Of a stretch of DNA of 61,868 nucleotides, positions 33,501-44,869 are shown one piece after another (position 1 is the first letter of the stretch; each line of letters opens with the position of its first letter). The translations under genes were made by a program, and so were the position numbers. The stretch is from assembly GCA_003427395.1 (NCBI GenBank), contig BFEA01000092.1:509747-571614 (forward strand), in the 5' to 3' direction. Origin of the DNA: Chara braunii. Its lineage: Eukaryota > Streptophyta > Charophyceae > Charales > Characeae. The notes beneath the pieces are model-generated. The model was not told the DNA's origin. It made no database searches and saw nothing but the letters and a program-made list of their open reading frames with translations.

Positions 33501-34930
33501 CTCTCTCTCTTCTCCGTCTCACATTTTCTTTTGAGAGCAACTACCGCCTCCTCCTTCTAGTCATCTAGATCATGATCTGAACTCCGATGTATCTGGTCTT
33601 TTTATTTCAGTCGCCTCACACGCTCTATCACATGTCCAATCGACATCTCACCATTAGACCATTCGTTTCCAATTTACCCGAGTTCATCCAGTGTCGGGGA
33701 AAGTGCACGCTCTTGTTTAATCTGATTTTCTATTTTCTCATCGCAAATCAAGTGGATCTCTACTCGGCTATCCTCATTTCAACTGTGTGTAGACAGTAGG
33801 CCCGAATACAAACCCTGATTCTTATGGATCTGCTGATATTTCAAACGAGATGCGTGGAATAATTTTGATTTCGCAGAAGGCTTTAGCCCATAGAGGCTTC
33901 AAGAAATGGAATGTGACTGTTTTTGCGTTTGGTACAACAAGATCTTTTTGTATTTGCTCGTTTGCCTACGCTTACCCAATCAATTATTTTCTCTTACCCC
34001 ATTGCACACTCTCTCATAGTCCCTTGTCTTTTGAGGTATGAGCACGCGACCGAATCCGTAACTTGCTATCACGAAAGGGCAAGTTAGGAAGGATGTACAC
34101 ACCGAGTGGAAACACGGGCAAGATTGTCCCCCACTAGATGTATCCGACAATCACTTGTTTGAGCGGTACGAGCTTTGTGTACACAATAGAAGACTGTTGT
34201 CCCTGCCTTCTTTGTTCCCCCTCTGCGTTGTTCCCCTTCTGAACTCGGGTTGACAACTGCCCCTCGTGAACGCGGATGGGTTTGACCATCATCTTGGATA
34301 TCTCCGATCACGGCTCTAAACGCGGCGTACAAAAGGCACGCACTGAAAGAAAATCCCCATTCATTCTAACTATTATAGTGCTATGTACATCCATAGAGTT
34401 TGCTTTCTACCAAGAACATGCACTAGCCATGAGGAAGGAAACACTCTCTCCACTTAGTGGCAACAGTCTTACCTTCCATAGCCACTGTTTCCCTCCCTTT
34501 GGTCACTCACTCGTTCATCCTTGTTGTGAATCACCATATCTCTCGTCCATGTGCTTGAGAGCGCACATGCGAGCACTTGCCAGGGAGAAGGCGCGCGGTG
34601 TCACACACTCGAGTACCGCTCTGTTTCCTGGATTCGTTTCCATAGTCCTTCAGCTGGTCCTCCCCAGGCTTGGGGCGCGTTCCATCACTTTGGCTGTTAT
34701 CACCCCTCCCTTGTTCCGACGAAAGTTCCTCCTCCCTTGTTCCGATGAAAGTTCCCCCTCCCTTTGCGGGTCTATATTCACTATGAGGGTTGGTGCACTG
34801 ACATTAGTGAACCACTTTGCTCGCTGCAGCGCCCAGGCCATGAAAGGGAAAACTAAGACCATCGCTACCAGCGGTAGCATGGCTACAGTTTTGGGATAGG
34901 CTTGTCTTGACACCACCTTTGAGCCTTTGG
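30600..34930. other. Mostly unique sequence, no recognised gene
   Basis: Weak coding-like frames exist on both strands near 34,084-34,916: a 207-codon plus frame (34,276-34,899) against overlapping minus frames at 34,084-34,332 and 34,650-34,916. I cannot decide between them. A 26-bp tandem duplication (CTTGTTCCGAYGAAAGTTCC) lies at 34,711-34,762. The rest shows nothing I can support. Confidence 0.35.
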
Positions 34931-34934
34931 CAAC

Positions 34935-35500
34935 TTAGCAGTTATGGAAAAGGTTTGTCAACCCTTCTTGGTCGAGGTCCTGGAGTTGAAATCGCAAGAA
35001 ATGGCTGTAATTCCATTCCCGATATTTAATTGCCGTAATTACCACATCCAACCTTTTTGTCGTCAGGTCAATCCCCAAAACAGACCCATCTGCGAAGTGA
35101 ATGTGCACATTTGGTCTTATCACAAAGACTGTCATTGGACCACTGTTGTGACTAGAGCCAGTACTATCAAATCACATTCGTAAACCATGATAGGTACTAC
35201 CTGTAGTACTGCCGTAATCCATAGAAAGTGCAGCAAAACCAAATCTTGTAACCATGATAAGTGACGTAGAGTCTAGCACTGCGTTAGACCAATTGTCATG
35301 GCCAATTAATCTGCATCGTTCGCTAATTGAATTTCCCAAATAGTCGACCCCGGTCACCATATGTCTGTGTTGTGCCTATCACAATTGCTAAGTGCATCTT
35401 GGTGTCACGACTCACACCTCATATAGCAACACAATCAAGATATCAACCCCGTAGTCTGATGGTTCAACGGAGCCTCGCAACAAAACTCTAATCTCGCACG
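34935..35500 (-). pseudogene. Unrecognised coding remnant C (one in-frame TGA)
   Basis: The minus frame from 35,360 to 34,935 (142 codons) is open except for one TGA at 35,174-35,172. It reads VDYLGNSISERCRLIGHD, STSLIMVTRFGFAALSMDYG, then after the TGA FDSTGSSHNSGPMTVFVIRP, HIHFADGSVLGIDLTTKR and WNYSHFLRFQLQDL. Upstream, in another frame, about 35,410-35,350 gives MHLAIVIGTTQTYGDRG, and about 35,500-35,420 gives RVLLRGSVEPSDYGVDILIV, so the protein probably extended further with frameshifts. No family is recognised. Confidence 0.45.
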
Positions 35501-35509
35501 ACACTCAAC

Positions 35510-35950
35510 AACTTACATGCGTACAAGTATAAGGGGGTCATAATAACGGTGGCAAGTAGGAAAATCAGGGTCTTTGCAACGAAGATTATGTGCAACCAAA
35601 AAAATCTAAAATAACAAATAATTATTTATTTCTAGATCTTTTTTATCATTTTAATTTTATTTATTATTTATAAAATTTAAGGCCTCGTTTTTTTTGTCAA
35701 CTGGTCGGCATAGAAAAGTCGCGCAAAGGTTTGCATGTATATCGTCGTTTGAATAATGGTTAGTTCGAAATAGGTTCGGAGAAGGCGGAAAAGACTGATG
35801 CTAAAACCAGTAAATATGAGGCGTTCGAATATCAAAGTTCAAGGGTTAATACCAAGAGGTGATGAAGGAGAGATTGAGGTCCAACTTGAACCCCCTTATT
35901 ACTAATCAAAGAAAATGGTCTAAGCGTCCGATCGAACATCCAACTCTCTC
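35510..35950. other. AT-rich gap between remnants B and C
   Basis: No coding or repeat signal that I can support. Confidence 0.4.
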
Positions 35951-35953
35951 CAT

Positions 35954-36814
35954 TTAGGGTGATTGACTCTCTGACTGCCCGAGAAGTTGAACGTAACACA
36001 ACTTATCATTTATATCCAATCCTTTGTCTAGTCTTATAACTGAGTGCACATGACGAGTCAAGCTACCTGTGCGAGGTCCCAATACATTTACGTCTGCCGA
36101 TGGAGGAGGTGCCTCAAAGGACGACAGGGTCTCCACTTCTTGTAGCGTTGTTGTTATCAGCACAGTGTACGATGTGCTTCAATCATGCCACCATAATATG
36201 ACGTGAGCATCTTCTTATCAGTCGTTGTTGTAGATCGTTTTCTTTGTTTGTTGGCAGGCCCATTGCATACATTCACGATTATTGCGAAATACAATGTTAT
36301 TCGAATCTCGAATCTCTAACCAGCGACAACACTGCGTCGATGTTTCGCTGTGACATCCTCACTCCGCCTCTAGCGCATGATATAAGCGCTGCAACGCTGG
36401 GGAAGGTGTCAAATTCGTGAATAATTATTTCCTCTTCTTCATCAGATGTGTTGTTTTTGGTGGTTTATCCGGGGGTGTATCGACTTCTTTGTTGTCCACA
36501 TTTCACATATTAATGACAACGTTGTGAGATGCACTCTTATTATTTTGTCTCCTCCCTCATCCACCACAATTTTCTCCACAACCATCAATGGGCACGCTCT
36601 AGCCTAAGCGTGGTGCGAGTTCATTATTCGTAATCACATGAAAGGTCTGCCACATTCGCAGACCATGCATGTCATGTGCATCTTCGTGTGCGGCTGTTGA
36701 ACTTCTTACAATAACAGTTGCGAGCTTACTTTGTAATAAAAGAGACCTCTTCTGTGGCGATGCATGCCGTTTAACCCGAATTATGCTATCCGACAATTTC
36801 ATAAATGAGTGCAT
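35954..36814 (-). pseudogene. Unrecognised coding remnant B (~287 codons across frames)
   Basis: Minus-strand pieces follow one another closely. From an ATG at 36,814: MHSFMKLSDSIIRVKRHASP to NNELAPR. Then MVVEKIVVDEGGDKIIRVHL to 36,475. After a shift, VDNKEVDTPPDKPPK. After another shift on an AAAAA run, DEEEEIIIHEFDTFPSVAAL and SQRNIDAVLSLVRDSRFE. After a shift, RECMQWACQQTKKTIYNND, then three stops and LITTTLQEVETLSSFE to QLLGQSESQSP-stop. All pieces keep protein-like composition. Either a decayed gene or one broken by base-call indels. No family recognised. Confidence 0.5.
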
Positions 36815-37107
36815 TTTCTAAACACCACGACGCGAACATCAAATTTTAAAGCAGAAAATACACACGTGAGTAGACACCACTTATATTCGTTATGCCGTTA
36901 ATTTATTTTTAGCTTTTTCAAATACGTAACATAATTGTATCATACTATGCACACATCCTACATTTTTGCATCTTCCTTTCTTTTTATATCGTTTAATAGA
37001 ACATGTGCATGATGCACTCTTTATTGTGCATCGTGTAAACAGTGCATCGTGCATGTTCGTCCTTTGTCTATCTCACACATTTTTTTGCTTTCGCACATAT
37101 GCGTATG

Positions 37108-37187
37108 TGTGTGTGTGTGCATGTGTGTGTGTGTGTGTGTGTGCGTGTGTGTGTGTGTGTGTGCGTGTGTGTGTGTGTGTGTGTGTG

Positions 37188-37220
<33 letters not shown>
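37108..37220 (+). repeat. (GT)n(GA)n compound microsatellite
   Basis: GT repeats with GC interruptions, then GA repeats from about 37,192. Confidence 0.95.
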
Positions 37221-37225
<5 letters not shown>

Positions 37226-37287
37226 ATATGATAACAACCTTTGCAATACATACAAAAACTCATAACTCATATGAGACCAATATTGCA

Positions 37288-37454
37288 ATCGGTTTTATCC
37301 GCCTGGAGTGGTGCTTGTTGTTATGTTCAAATACAATGAATTTCAAATGATATGTTGTTAAATGAGAACGAATGGTTTTGCCCGCCTCGAGTGGTGCTTG
37401 TTGTTATGTTTTAATACGATTCATCTCAAATGATATGTTGTGAAATGAGAAGGG
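37288..37454 (+). repeat. Two tandem ~83-bp units
   Basis: Both units contain GAGTGGTGCTTGTTGTTATG and TCAAATGATATGTTGT in the same order, at high identity. Confidence 0.85.
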
Positions 37455-37663
37455 GCAAACTTTTGACAGACTTGTATGACCACAATCATCTTGTTGAAAG
37501 TTATTTCGTATGTTGACATTTGACCTGCCAATTTTTTCTTTTTATATAGAGATAAACATTGATAACTATAAAATTTATGAAACATATATATTTAAAGTCA
37601 CAATATGTCATTTCGGCGTTTCATGCAATTTTTGTGTGTGTGTGTATATGTGTCTTAATAATT

Positions 37664-37685
37664 GTCTGTGATCAAGCAGTGTGTG

Positions 37686-37741
<56 letters not shown>

Positions 37742-39085
37742 AACATCAACAGTTGTCATTGTCTATACTTTAAAACTAAGCCCTGGTCACATTTACATTG
37801 ACGAAGCGTTGGAACAAAATTGTGTGTCCTGTGTAATACACTATTGGTATTTGTTCGTTTTTCGACGTTCTACAGATGTCGAATTAGTGATTGTCATTGT
37901 TCGACCTTCGTCGTCCGTGACTTTTTAAACGTCTATCAATGGTTGTGCATGAAGTATCGCTTGTGCTGATGACAATGAAGGGCGCAGTGTTGCACCACAA
38001 GTTGTTGCCACTACTCTATGTAAGATTCAACTAAGGTCTTATTCCCATGATGAGGATGTTCGCACCACTGCCACTTTATTCATCAGCACAAACCGTGATT
38101 TCCTTACATGGTTCCATCTTTTTTTTTTCTCACTGGCCTTCATTATGTTGGTCACGCTCGTGAAATGGACTTCGCTATCCGGAGTTATGTCGATGTGGAG
38201 GAAGTGAAACAATATATTCGGATCTGGAAAGCGGCGTGTCGAGCTTAATATTGCATGTGCCCATTTTTTTGTCACTTGTTTGCCTCCTTGTTTCACGTCA
38301 TAGTAAGAGTCATATTTTTCACCTTCTCCATCACTATTCACAGCGCATTCACTTACTGCAAATTAAGATGTGTGTGTGAATTTGTGTGTGTGTTTTTGTA
38401 ATTGTGAGTGATCAAGCAGTGCATGTATAAGTGTGTGTGTGAGAGAGAGAGAGAGAGTTAACATCAACAATTGTCATGGTCCGTACTTCAAAACTAAGCC
38501 CTGGTCACATTTATATTAACCATGATTAACGAATCGTTGGAACAAAATTGTGTGTCCTCTGTAATACACTATTGTTGTCTGTTGCGCTGTCGACGTTCTG
38601 TAGATGTAGAATCAGTCACTGCCACTATTCGACCTTCGTTGTCTTTGAATTCTAAAATGTCTATCAATGGTTGTGAATGAAGTATCGCTTGTGCTGATGA
38701 CGATGCAGGGCAAAGTGTTGCACCACACGTTGTTGTCACTAACTAAGGTTTTCTCCCCATGATGAGGATGTTGACACCACTGTCGCTTTATTCACTAACA
38801 TAAATCGTGATTTGCCTACACGGTTCCATCTCTTTATTTTCTCACATGCCTTCATTATGCTGGTCACTTTCGTGAAATGGACTCCGCCTTTAAGAGTTAC
38901 GTCGATGTGGAGGAAGCACAACAATATATTCGGATCTGGAAAGGGGTGTGTCAACCTTAATATTTCACGTGCCCATCATTTTGTCACTTGTTCGGCCCCT
39001 TGTTTCACGTCATAGTAAGAGTTATATTTCCCACCTTCTTCATCATTGTTCACAACACCTCCACTTACTGCAAATTAAGATGTTC
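37664..39085. repeat. ~700-bp tandem direct duplication
   Basis: Each unit (about 37,664-38,365 and 38,400-39,085) starts near a short GT/GA tract. The (GA)n is at 37,689-37,739 in the first and 38,440-38,457 in the second. Shared blocks include TTAACATCAACARTTGTCAT, AAAACTAAGCCCTGGTCACA, TGGAACAAAATTGTGTGTCC and TATTCGGATCTGGAAA. The duplicated segment carries the C-terminal part of coding remnant A in both copies. Confidence 0.9.
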
Positions 39086-40070
39086 CTCCACTCCTTCCTC
39101 TTCCTCCCCTGTCTCTATTGTTGCTACTTTTTCCTTTCCATCTTGCACAGGTTGTATTGACTTGAAGCAAATGCAAATGCGTTTAGTCTTAAGGCGTCAC
39201 GATCGTCATTTCCACCACCAGTTCGTCTCATGTCGATGTCAATCCACAACGGTCCATAATTGATACTGTTTGTTTACATCCTTCCCTTTCTTGTATTTCT
39301 TCGGGTTATGGAACATCAGTATCCGTTGCACCCAACTTTCATTCTTCTTGTCGTTTTTTATGTCGATCCACCTCAAAAGCTTTCATCAAATGACAGTTCC
39401 ATATAGGAGTGTCCAACATCAGGTCCCTCTCACCGGTTCTGGCATTGTAGGCATTGTATTCTACTACGTTCAACATCTTAATAGAATCCTCCATCACGTC
39501 GTGCAACAACTTATGAATGGGGTTTCTGTCATCGGTAGACTTCTTCATGAAATCTGCGGTCTGATCCAGGAATACATAATCTACCCCGTTTGTGACAAGT
39601 GTAGGGAGATCACGAAAGTCTTTTATTATCCTCGACAACACAATAATTTATGTTGTACTCTTCTAAAATACGTCCATTGACTCTCCTTCAAGCATGCTCA
39701 CTTTCTCTGCCATTTTTCTCAACATGCTTTTGAATTCAGATTCACCATAACGACCTTCACTTTGCGGCATCATCATGTCTATCTCCTCTTGTTCACACAT
39801 CCACTGTACAACTTCGTTCAAGCTATATAGAATGTCATCGACTAAGTTGTCCACCCTCACAGTTGTAGTCTGCCTCATCTTATCCATCTTTGTTTTTCGT
39901 CCATTGACCTTCATTGTCACGGCAACATCCAAAGTGACGTTGAAGTAAGCTGCCACTTTGTCCTTCATGAATTTCATCTTTTCATTGTTGTCATAATGGA
40001 TGCTCAACGCCATATATTGCATCATCTCCCCGATAGTTTTCTCCATCTGCTCTGCAGACGTTGCCGCCAT
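37750..40070 (-). pseudogene. Unrecognised coding remnant A with duplicated C-terminal segment
   Basis: An ATG at 40,070 in good context opens a 135-codon frame (MAATSAEQMEKTIGEMMQY, FNVTLDVAVTMKVNGRKTK, ending GESMDVF-TAG). The same frame continues after TAG and TAA to 39,339 (IIKDFRDLPTLVTNGVDYVF, HKLLHDVMEDSIKMLNVVEY). With shifts it continues through KNESWVQRILMFHNPKKY, DDRDALRLNAFAFASSQYNL and VATIETGEEEEGVEEHLN. It then reaches the tandem-duplicated part (YNSYYDVKQGAEQVTK, then FPDPNILLCFLHIDVT in 38,739-39,060; YDSYYDVKQGGKQVTKKW and FPDPNILFHFLHIDIT in 38,039-38,341). The two copies are similar as protein. No domain is recognised; the N-terminal part is helical and Met/Lys-rich. Confidence 0.5.
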
Positions 40071-40346
40071 GGTTCTCCCGCTACTGTGTGAGTCTGCCAG
40101 TGAAATGACACAACATCCATGAGACATTTCTCTGTGGTGTCTTGTCCTCCCTGATTGACGGTGTTCATGTCTGTCGTGCATATAATTTAACCTTTGTTTG
40201 TGTTTATATTATATCAATGTATTTGTGGATGTGTGTGTGCACCTGTCTGTGTCCATGTGTGACTTTCTGTGTGTCTGTGTGCATCCATCCTTTACCTGAA
40301 AATGTTATATATGCACTATCCTACAGAATAGTCACATGTGCACTTG

Positions 40347-40417
40347 GGTCACTAGTTCATGCCATTCTGGTCGCATATGCGTAGTCCTTCACCTCGATGT
40401 GGCACGCACTAGTGACC
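40347..40417. repeat. 71-bp hairpin, copy 1
   Basis: Outer arms GGTCACTAGTTCATGCC and GGCACGCACTAGTGACC pair at about 15 of 17 positions around a 37-bp centre. It lies about 280 bp upstream of coding remnant A. A second hairpin of the same length and arm sequence is at 46,606-46,676. It could be a tiny inverted-repeat element or an RNA hairpin. Confidence 0.75.
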
Positions 40418-40419
40418 GG

Positions 40420-41265
40420 ATACAAACATGTGTGTGTTTGTCCATATGAGAGTTTTTTTTTCGTTTGTGTTGTCATTTGCAATATACAATGATCGTCTAT
40501 GACTATATACATCGATGTCAAAGATTGTCTACGACAATGTGTGTCTATGACTATATCACTGTGCCTGTGTGTATGTGTCTGTTTGTAAATTCCGCTAGGA
40601 CATAGGAAGCAAGTGGTGTACATGTATCTCTGTGTTATAAATCCTCACAAGACTAGCCCCTATTTCACCCATATGAGTACATTCAAAATCAACACAGATT
40701 CAATCCTATTGCAGACAACGAAAGTCCTTGAGTTCAGACAATCCAACAATGAAACGATTTCCTCTAAAGCAAACAACATCCAAAGTCTTATAAAGACATT
40801 TTAACCCCTTTCTTAGTTGTGTTCACTCTTGCTTTCTTTTGGGTACCTCTTCCATTTCTTCTTGCATCTCTGCTTTATTGTACCTCTCATGTACAAGGCT
40901 CGTGATGTTGATTGTGGTTGAGCGTGGGCTGCCCACATCCCCGTGTATCATAATGGCTCACTTGTACACTACTAAAGAAGGCAGATTAAAAATGGAGGTT
41001 TATTCCTGCTAATTTTTTTCATATCTTCATCTCATATTGTTTGTTCTCTTATTAATCATTTTCTCTTTATGTGTAAGTAGCCTGAGCAATACAATAGTGG
41101 GGAGAAAGAATATAGGAGGTGGAGTTCAACCACGGTTGTAAATAATGACCGTTCAAGTTGGAGCAGACTATTCTAAAATGACACATGTGAGAGTGTCGTA
41201 CATGAGTGCAGTGTTGTCTTTGTGTACGTGTGTGTACCATAACAGGTGTGTGTCCGCCGTCCATC
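40420..41265. other. Intergenic sequence
   Basis: Short repeats around GTCTAYGACTATAT near 40,493-40,555. No gene recognised. Confidence 0.4.
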
Positions 41266-41269
41266 ATGA

Positions 41270-41620
41270 TTTGTGTTTATTTATCTGTTTATCAATTTTT
41301 TGTCTCTTTGTCTCTCTCATTTATCTGTTTGTATCTCTTTATATGTGTATGTGTGTATGTACGTTGGTCTATTCATCTTTGTCTGTCTTTATGTCTCTGT
41401 TTGTTGGCCTATTTGTCTGTCTGTCCGTTGGCCTATGTATCTATCTATTTCTTTACCTCTTTGTCTTGATGTCTCTCTTTTTCATCTCTTTTTATATTTG
41501 TATGTATGTATGTATATCTATATGTTTGTTTATTCATGTCTGCCTATCTTTGTTTGTCTGTCTATTTTTATTTATTTATTATGTATATTTGTCTATTTGT
41601 CTGTCTGTATACATGATTTT
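41270..41620 (+). repeat. Degenerate TGTC/TGTT/TATC tetranucleotide tract
   Basis: Imperfect tetranucleotide repeats. The long Cys/Leu/Tyr-rich frames over it are artefacts. Confidence 0.8.
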
Positions 41621-42274
41621 TTTTTTTTTTTCAACCCAAAATATATATCTTATTCCATCCACATCATATAATATTACACGAACGAATATAAAAAAAATAG
41701 TAAATGTGCAAGGTTGGCCACGTTTTTGTGGTTCAGCGCCAAGTGCCCACACACTCTTCTGCCTCCGAAGCGGCACACTTGCACATATACATACCTCATC
41801 ATCGATCAGTTCTGCGAATTAGAATTGAAAGTAGACACAAAGTGATACGGCTTGACGCTTTCTTTATTTCTTTCCGTCTAGAAATGGAGGGCAAAAAATA
41901 ACTCACCCAAATCAAAAGACTCCTGCGACAAGAAAATACCTACCCCCACTCTAGGTCTGCAAGAACTTAAAGAGTTTTCTACGATGGCGAAAAAAAAAAC
42001 AGACTTGATTACACAAACACAAGTACAACGACATTGACATTCCTTATTCATTCTCGGTGTTACACTCAAATCACTATCAATAGGGTGGGAGGTAAAAGAA
42101 CTCCTGCAACAGGAAAGCACCGATTTGTCCCACCAAAGGTTCGAGAGAATTTTGAGAGTCTCTCGCGCCGACCCACACAACAGATATTCCCACCCTCTAA
42201 AATTTTGTGACCACCCATAAACATCCAAGCAACTAATGCTCTAAAGGAGGGCAAAAAATTAGGCCGTGCATAGT

Positions 42275-43275
42275 ATGTCTGTGTGTATGCATGTATGTAT
42301 TTATGTATTTATGTATGTATATGTGTATGTATATGTGTATGTTTATTTGTCTATGTGAATCTCTGTTTGTTTTTGTGTATGTCTGTCAGTATGTATGTTT
42401 ATATGTATGCATGTTTGTATGTACGTTTATTTTTATGTCTGTATCTAAGTTTGTTTATCTGTATGTTTGTGTATGTATGCTTGTATGTACACATGTATGT
42501 CTGTATGTATGTATATACGTCTCTCGACTACACGTGTATATCTATTTGTCTGTCTGTCTGTTTGTATGTCTGTCTGTATGTCTATCTATATGTCTGTCTG
42601 TATGTCTGTTTGTATGTTTGTCGGTGTGTTTGTTTGTATATCTGTATGTCTGTATGTCAGTCTATATGTATGTTTGTTTGTATGTTTGTTTGAATGTTTG
42701 TTTGTATGTTTATTTGTATGTTTGTTTGTATGTGTGTTTGTATGTTTGTCGGTTTATATGTTTGTCCGTATGTCTAAAAATGTTTATCTCTATGTCAGTA
42801 TGTTTGTATGTCTGTATGTTTGTATGTTTGCCTGTTCGTATGTCTGTATGTCTATCGGCTACATGTGTTTCTCTGTCTGTCTGTTTGTATGTCTATTTGT
42901 ATGTCTGCCTGCATTTTTATTTGTATGACTGTCTGTATGTTTGTTTGTATGTTGTCTGTATGTCTGTTTATATGTATTTTTTTTTGTATGTCGGTTTGTA
43001 TGTATGTCTGTTTATATGTATGCCTGCAAATATTTGTATGTATGTCTGTTTGTATGTCTGTCAGTATGTATGTTTGTCTATGTGTATGTGTGCACGGGCG
43101 AGTGCACACTGTCTGCCTGTACGGGTATGTGCCTGTTGTCTTTACGTACATATGTGTGTCCATCGTCTGTCTGTATTCCTGCGTGTCTGTGTGTATGTAT
43201 GTATGTATGTTTGTATGTTTGTGTGTCTATCTGTTTGTGTGTTCGTCTGTATGTTTGTATGTATATGTATCTCCG
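42275..43275 (+). repeat. ~1-kb (TGTA/TGTC/TGTT)n tetranucleotide array
   Basis: About 1 kb of imperfect 4-bp repeats. It keeps a 368-codon Met/Tyr/Val/Cys/Leu-rich frame open purely because TGT-based repeats lack stops. Its edges grade into GT-rich sequence up to 43,400. Confidence 0.9.
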
Positions 43276-43544
43276 TTCATCTGTATGTGTGCACGAGTGA
43301 GTGCACGTTGTATGTGTGTACGGGTGCGTGCCCGCTGTCTATGTATACGAATGTGTGTCCGTCGTCTATTTGTATGTCTATGTGTACGGGTATGTAAACG
43401 GGTGTATATCCGTCGTCTGTCACATATCATGACCCTTAGAATAACATTCAAGTTAACTCACACCATCGCTGCAATCGTAGCAGATAGTTGGTCAATCGTA
43501 TGCATTTCGTACATGAGAGAGAGAGAGAGATCAAAAATTCCAAA

Positions 43545-43790
43545 TTCACCCTAACTTATTGCCTCATGCATGGCGAAGAGGTTGGCCACACGCTTGGGCC
43601 TCTAGCGAGTCTCCTCAGCCACTGGACACTCCCTCTAAGTTAGGCGTATTGTACTCCATAACATAACGCTTCTGAGCGGCCTTACTAAGTGGTTGATCTC
43701 CTGCCAGTGCCGCAGGCCGACCTAACCCGTGTGGATGGGAGTCGGGCCGTAGCCACACTAACCGCCTCAGCCAGGTGTGAATGCACGGAA
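43545..43790 (-). mobile_element. Dispersed repeat, possibly tRNA-derived, copy 1
   Basis: About 245 bp related to 44,283-44,535. On the minus strand it starts near CTGGCTGAGGCGGTTAGTG (A-box-like), followed by CTGGCAGGAGATCAACCACT (B-box-like), and ends AAGTTAGGGTGAATTTGGAA next to a (GA)n tract. SINE nature is inferred from the box-like motifs. Confidence 0.5.
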
Positions 43791-43840
43791 TGGCAAAACA
43801 ACAAATTTAAATTTCGGTACACAAATGGGTATATACTCAC

Positions 43841-43875
43841 ACACACACACACACACACATACACAGACGCACACA

Positions 43876-43913
<38 letters not shown>

Positions 43914-43970
43914 NNNNNNNNNNNNNNNNNNNNNNNNNNNNNNNNNNNNNNNNNNNNNNNNNNNNNNNNN

Positions 43971-44008
<38 letters not shown>
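43841..44008 (+). repeat. (CA)n microsatellite with assembly gap
   Basis: CA repeats on both sides of 57 N (43,914-43,970). The gap lies inside the repeat. Confidence 0.97.
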
Positions 44009-44012
<4 letters not shown>

Positions 44013-44181
44013 GACCACTACTACGTGTCATTCCTTGTGAAGGTTTTATAACATTTGTGCAAAACTCGACCTTTCATTGCAATGGTCGTGTCCACAAGTG
44101 TGAATGCTAGCGATTTCGAGTGGTAACACAAAATGGATAAATGCATATGTACATATGTAGATAGACAGATTGTTACACACG

Positions 44182-44535
<354 letters not shown>

Positions 44536-44801
44536 CATATGACAAAACATCATAATAAAATATGGAGTAACTTCGGTGCAGTCACGAAAACAGTTTGTGC
44601 ACTTCAGGCAATCTCGCGAATACAACACACCCCCACGCGACCCCACCGGACCCGAAACATAGGTCACATACATTCAGCATTACCGGCCCTTTTGCCTCAA
44701 GTGCAATTACAAACTCAATCCCTGACTGCGCCGTAGTTTTCTCATAAAATATTGTTTATAAATCAAAACGTACTTCACATTCGTACACACACACATAGTG
44801 G

Positions 44802-44806
<5 letters not shown>

Positions 44807-44867
<61 letters not shown>
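44807..44867 (+). repeat. (GA)n microsatellite
   Basis: About 30 GA units at the 3' edge of coding remnant D. Confidence 0.95.

Positions 44868-44869
<2 letters not shown>

Noticed and set aside
34276-34899. 207-codon plus-strand frame as a gene
   Set aside because: Overlapped by minus-strand frames of comparable quality, no domain, and neighbouring coding remnants are on the other strand; undecided, so not called.
42291-43397. 368-codon plus-strand frame
   Set aside because: Purely tetranucleotide repeat; no complexity or domain.
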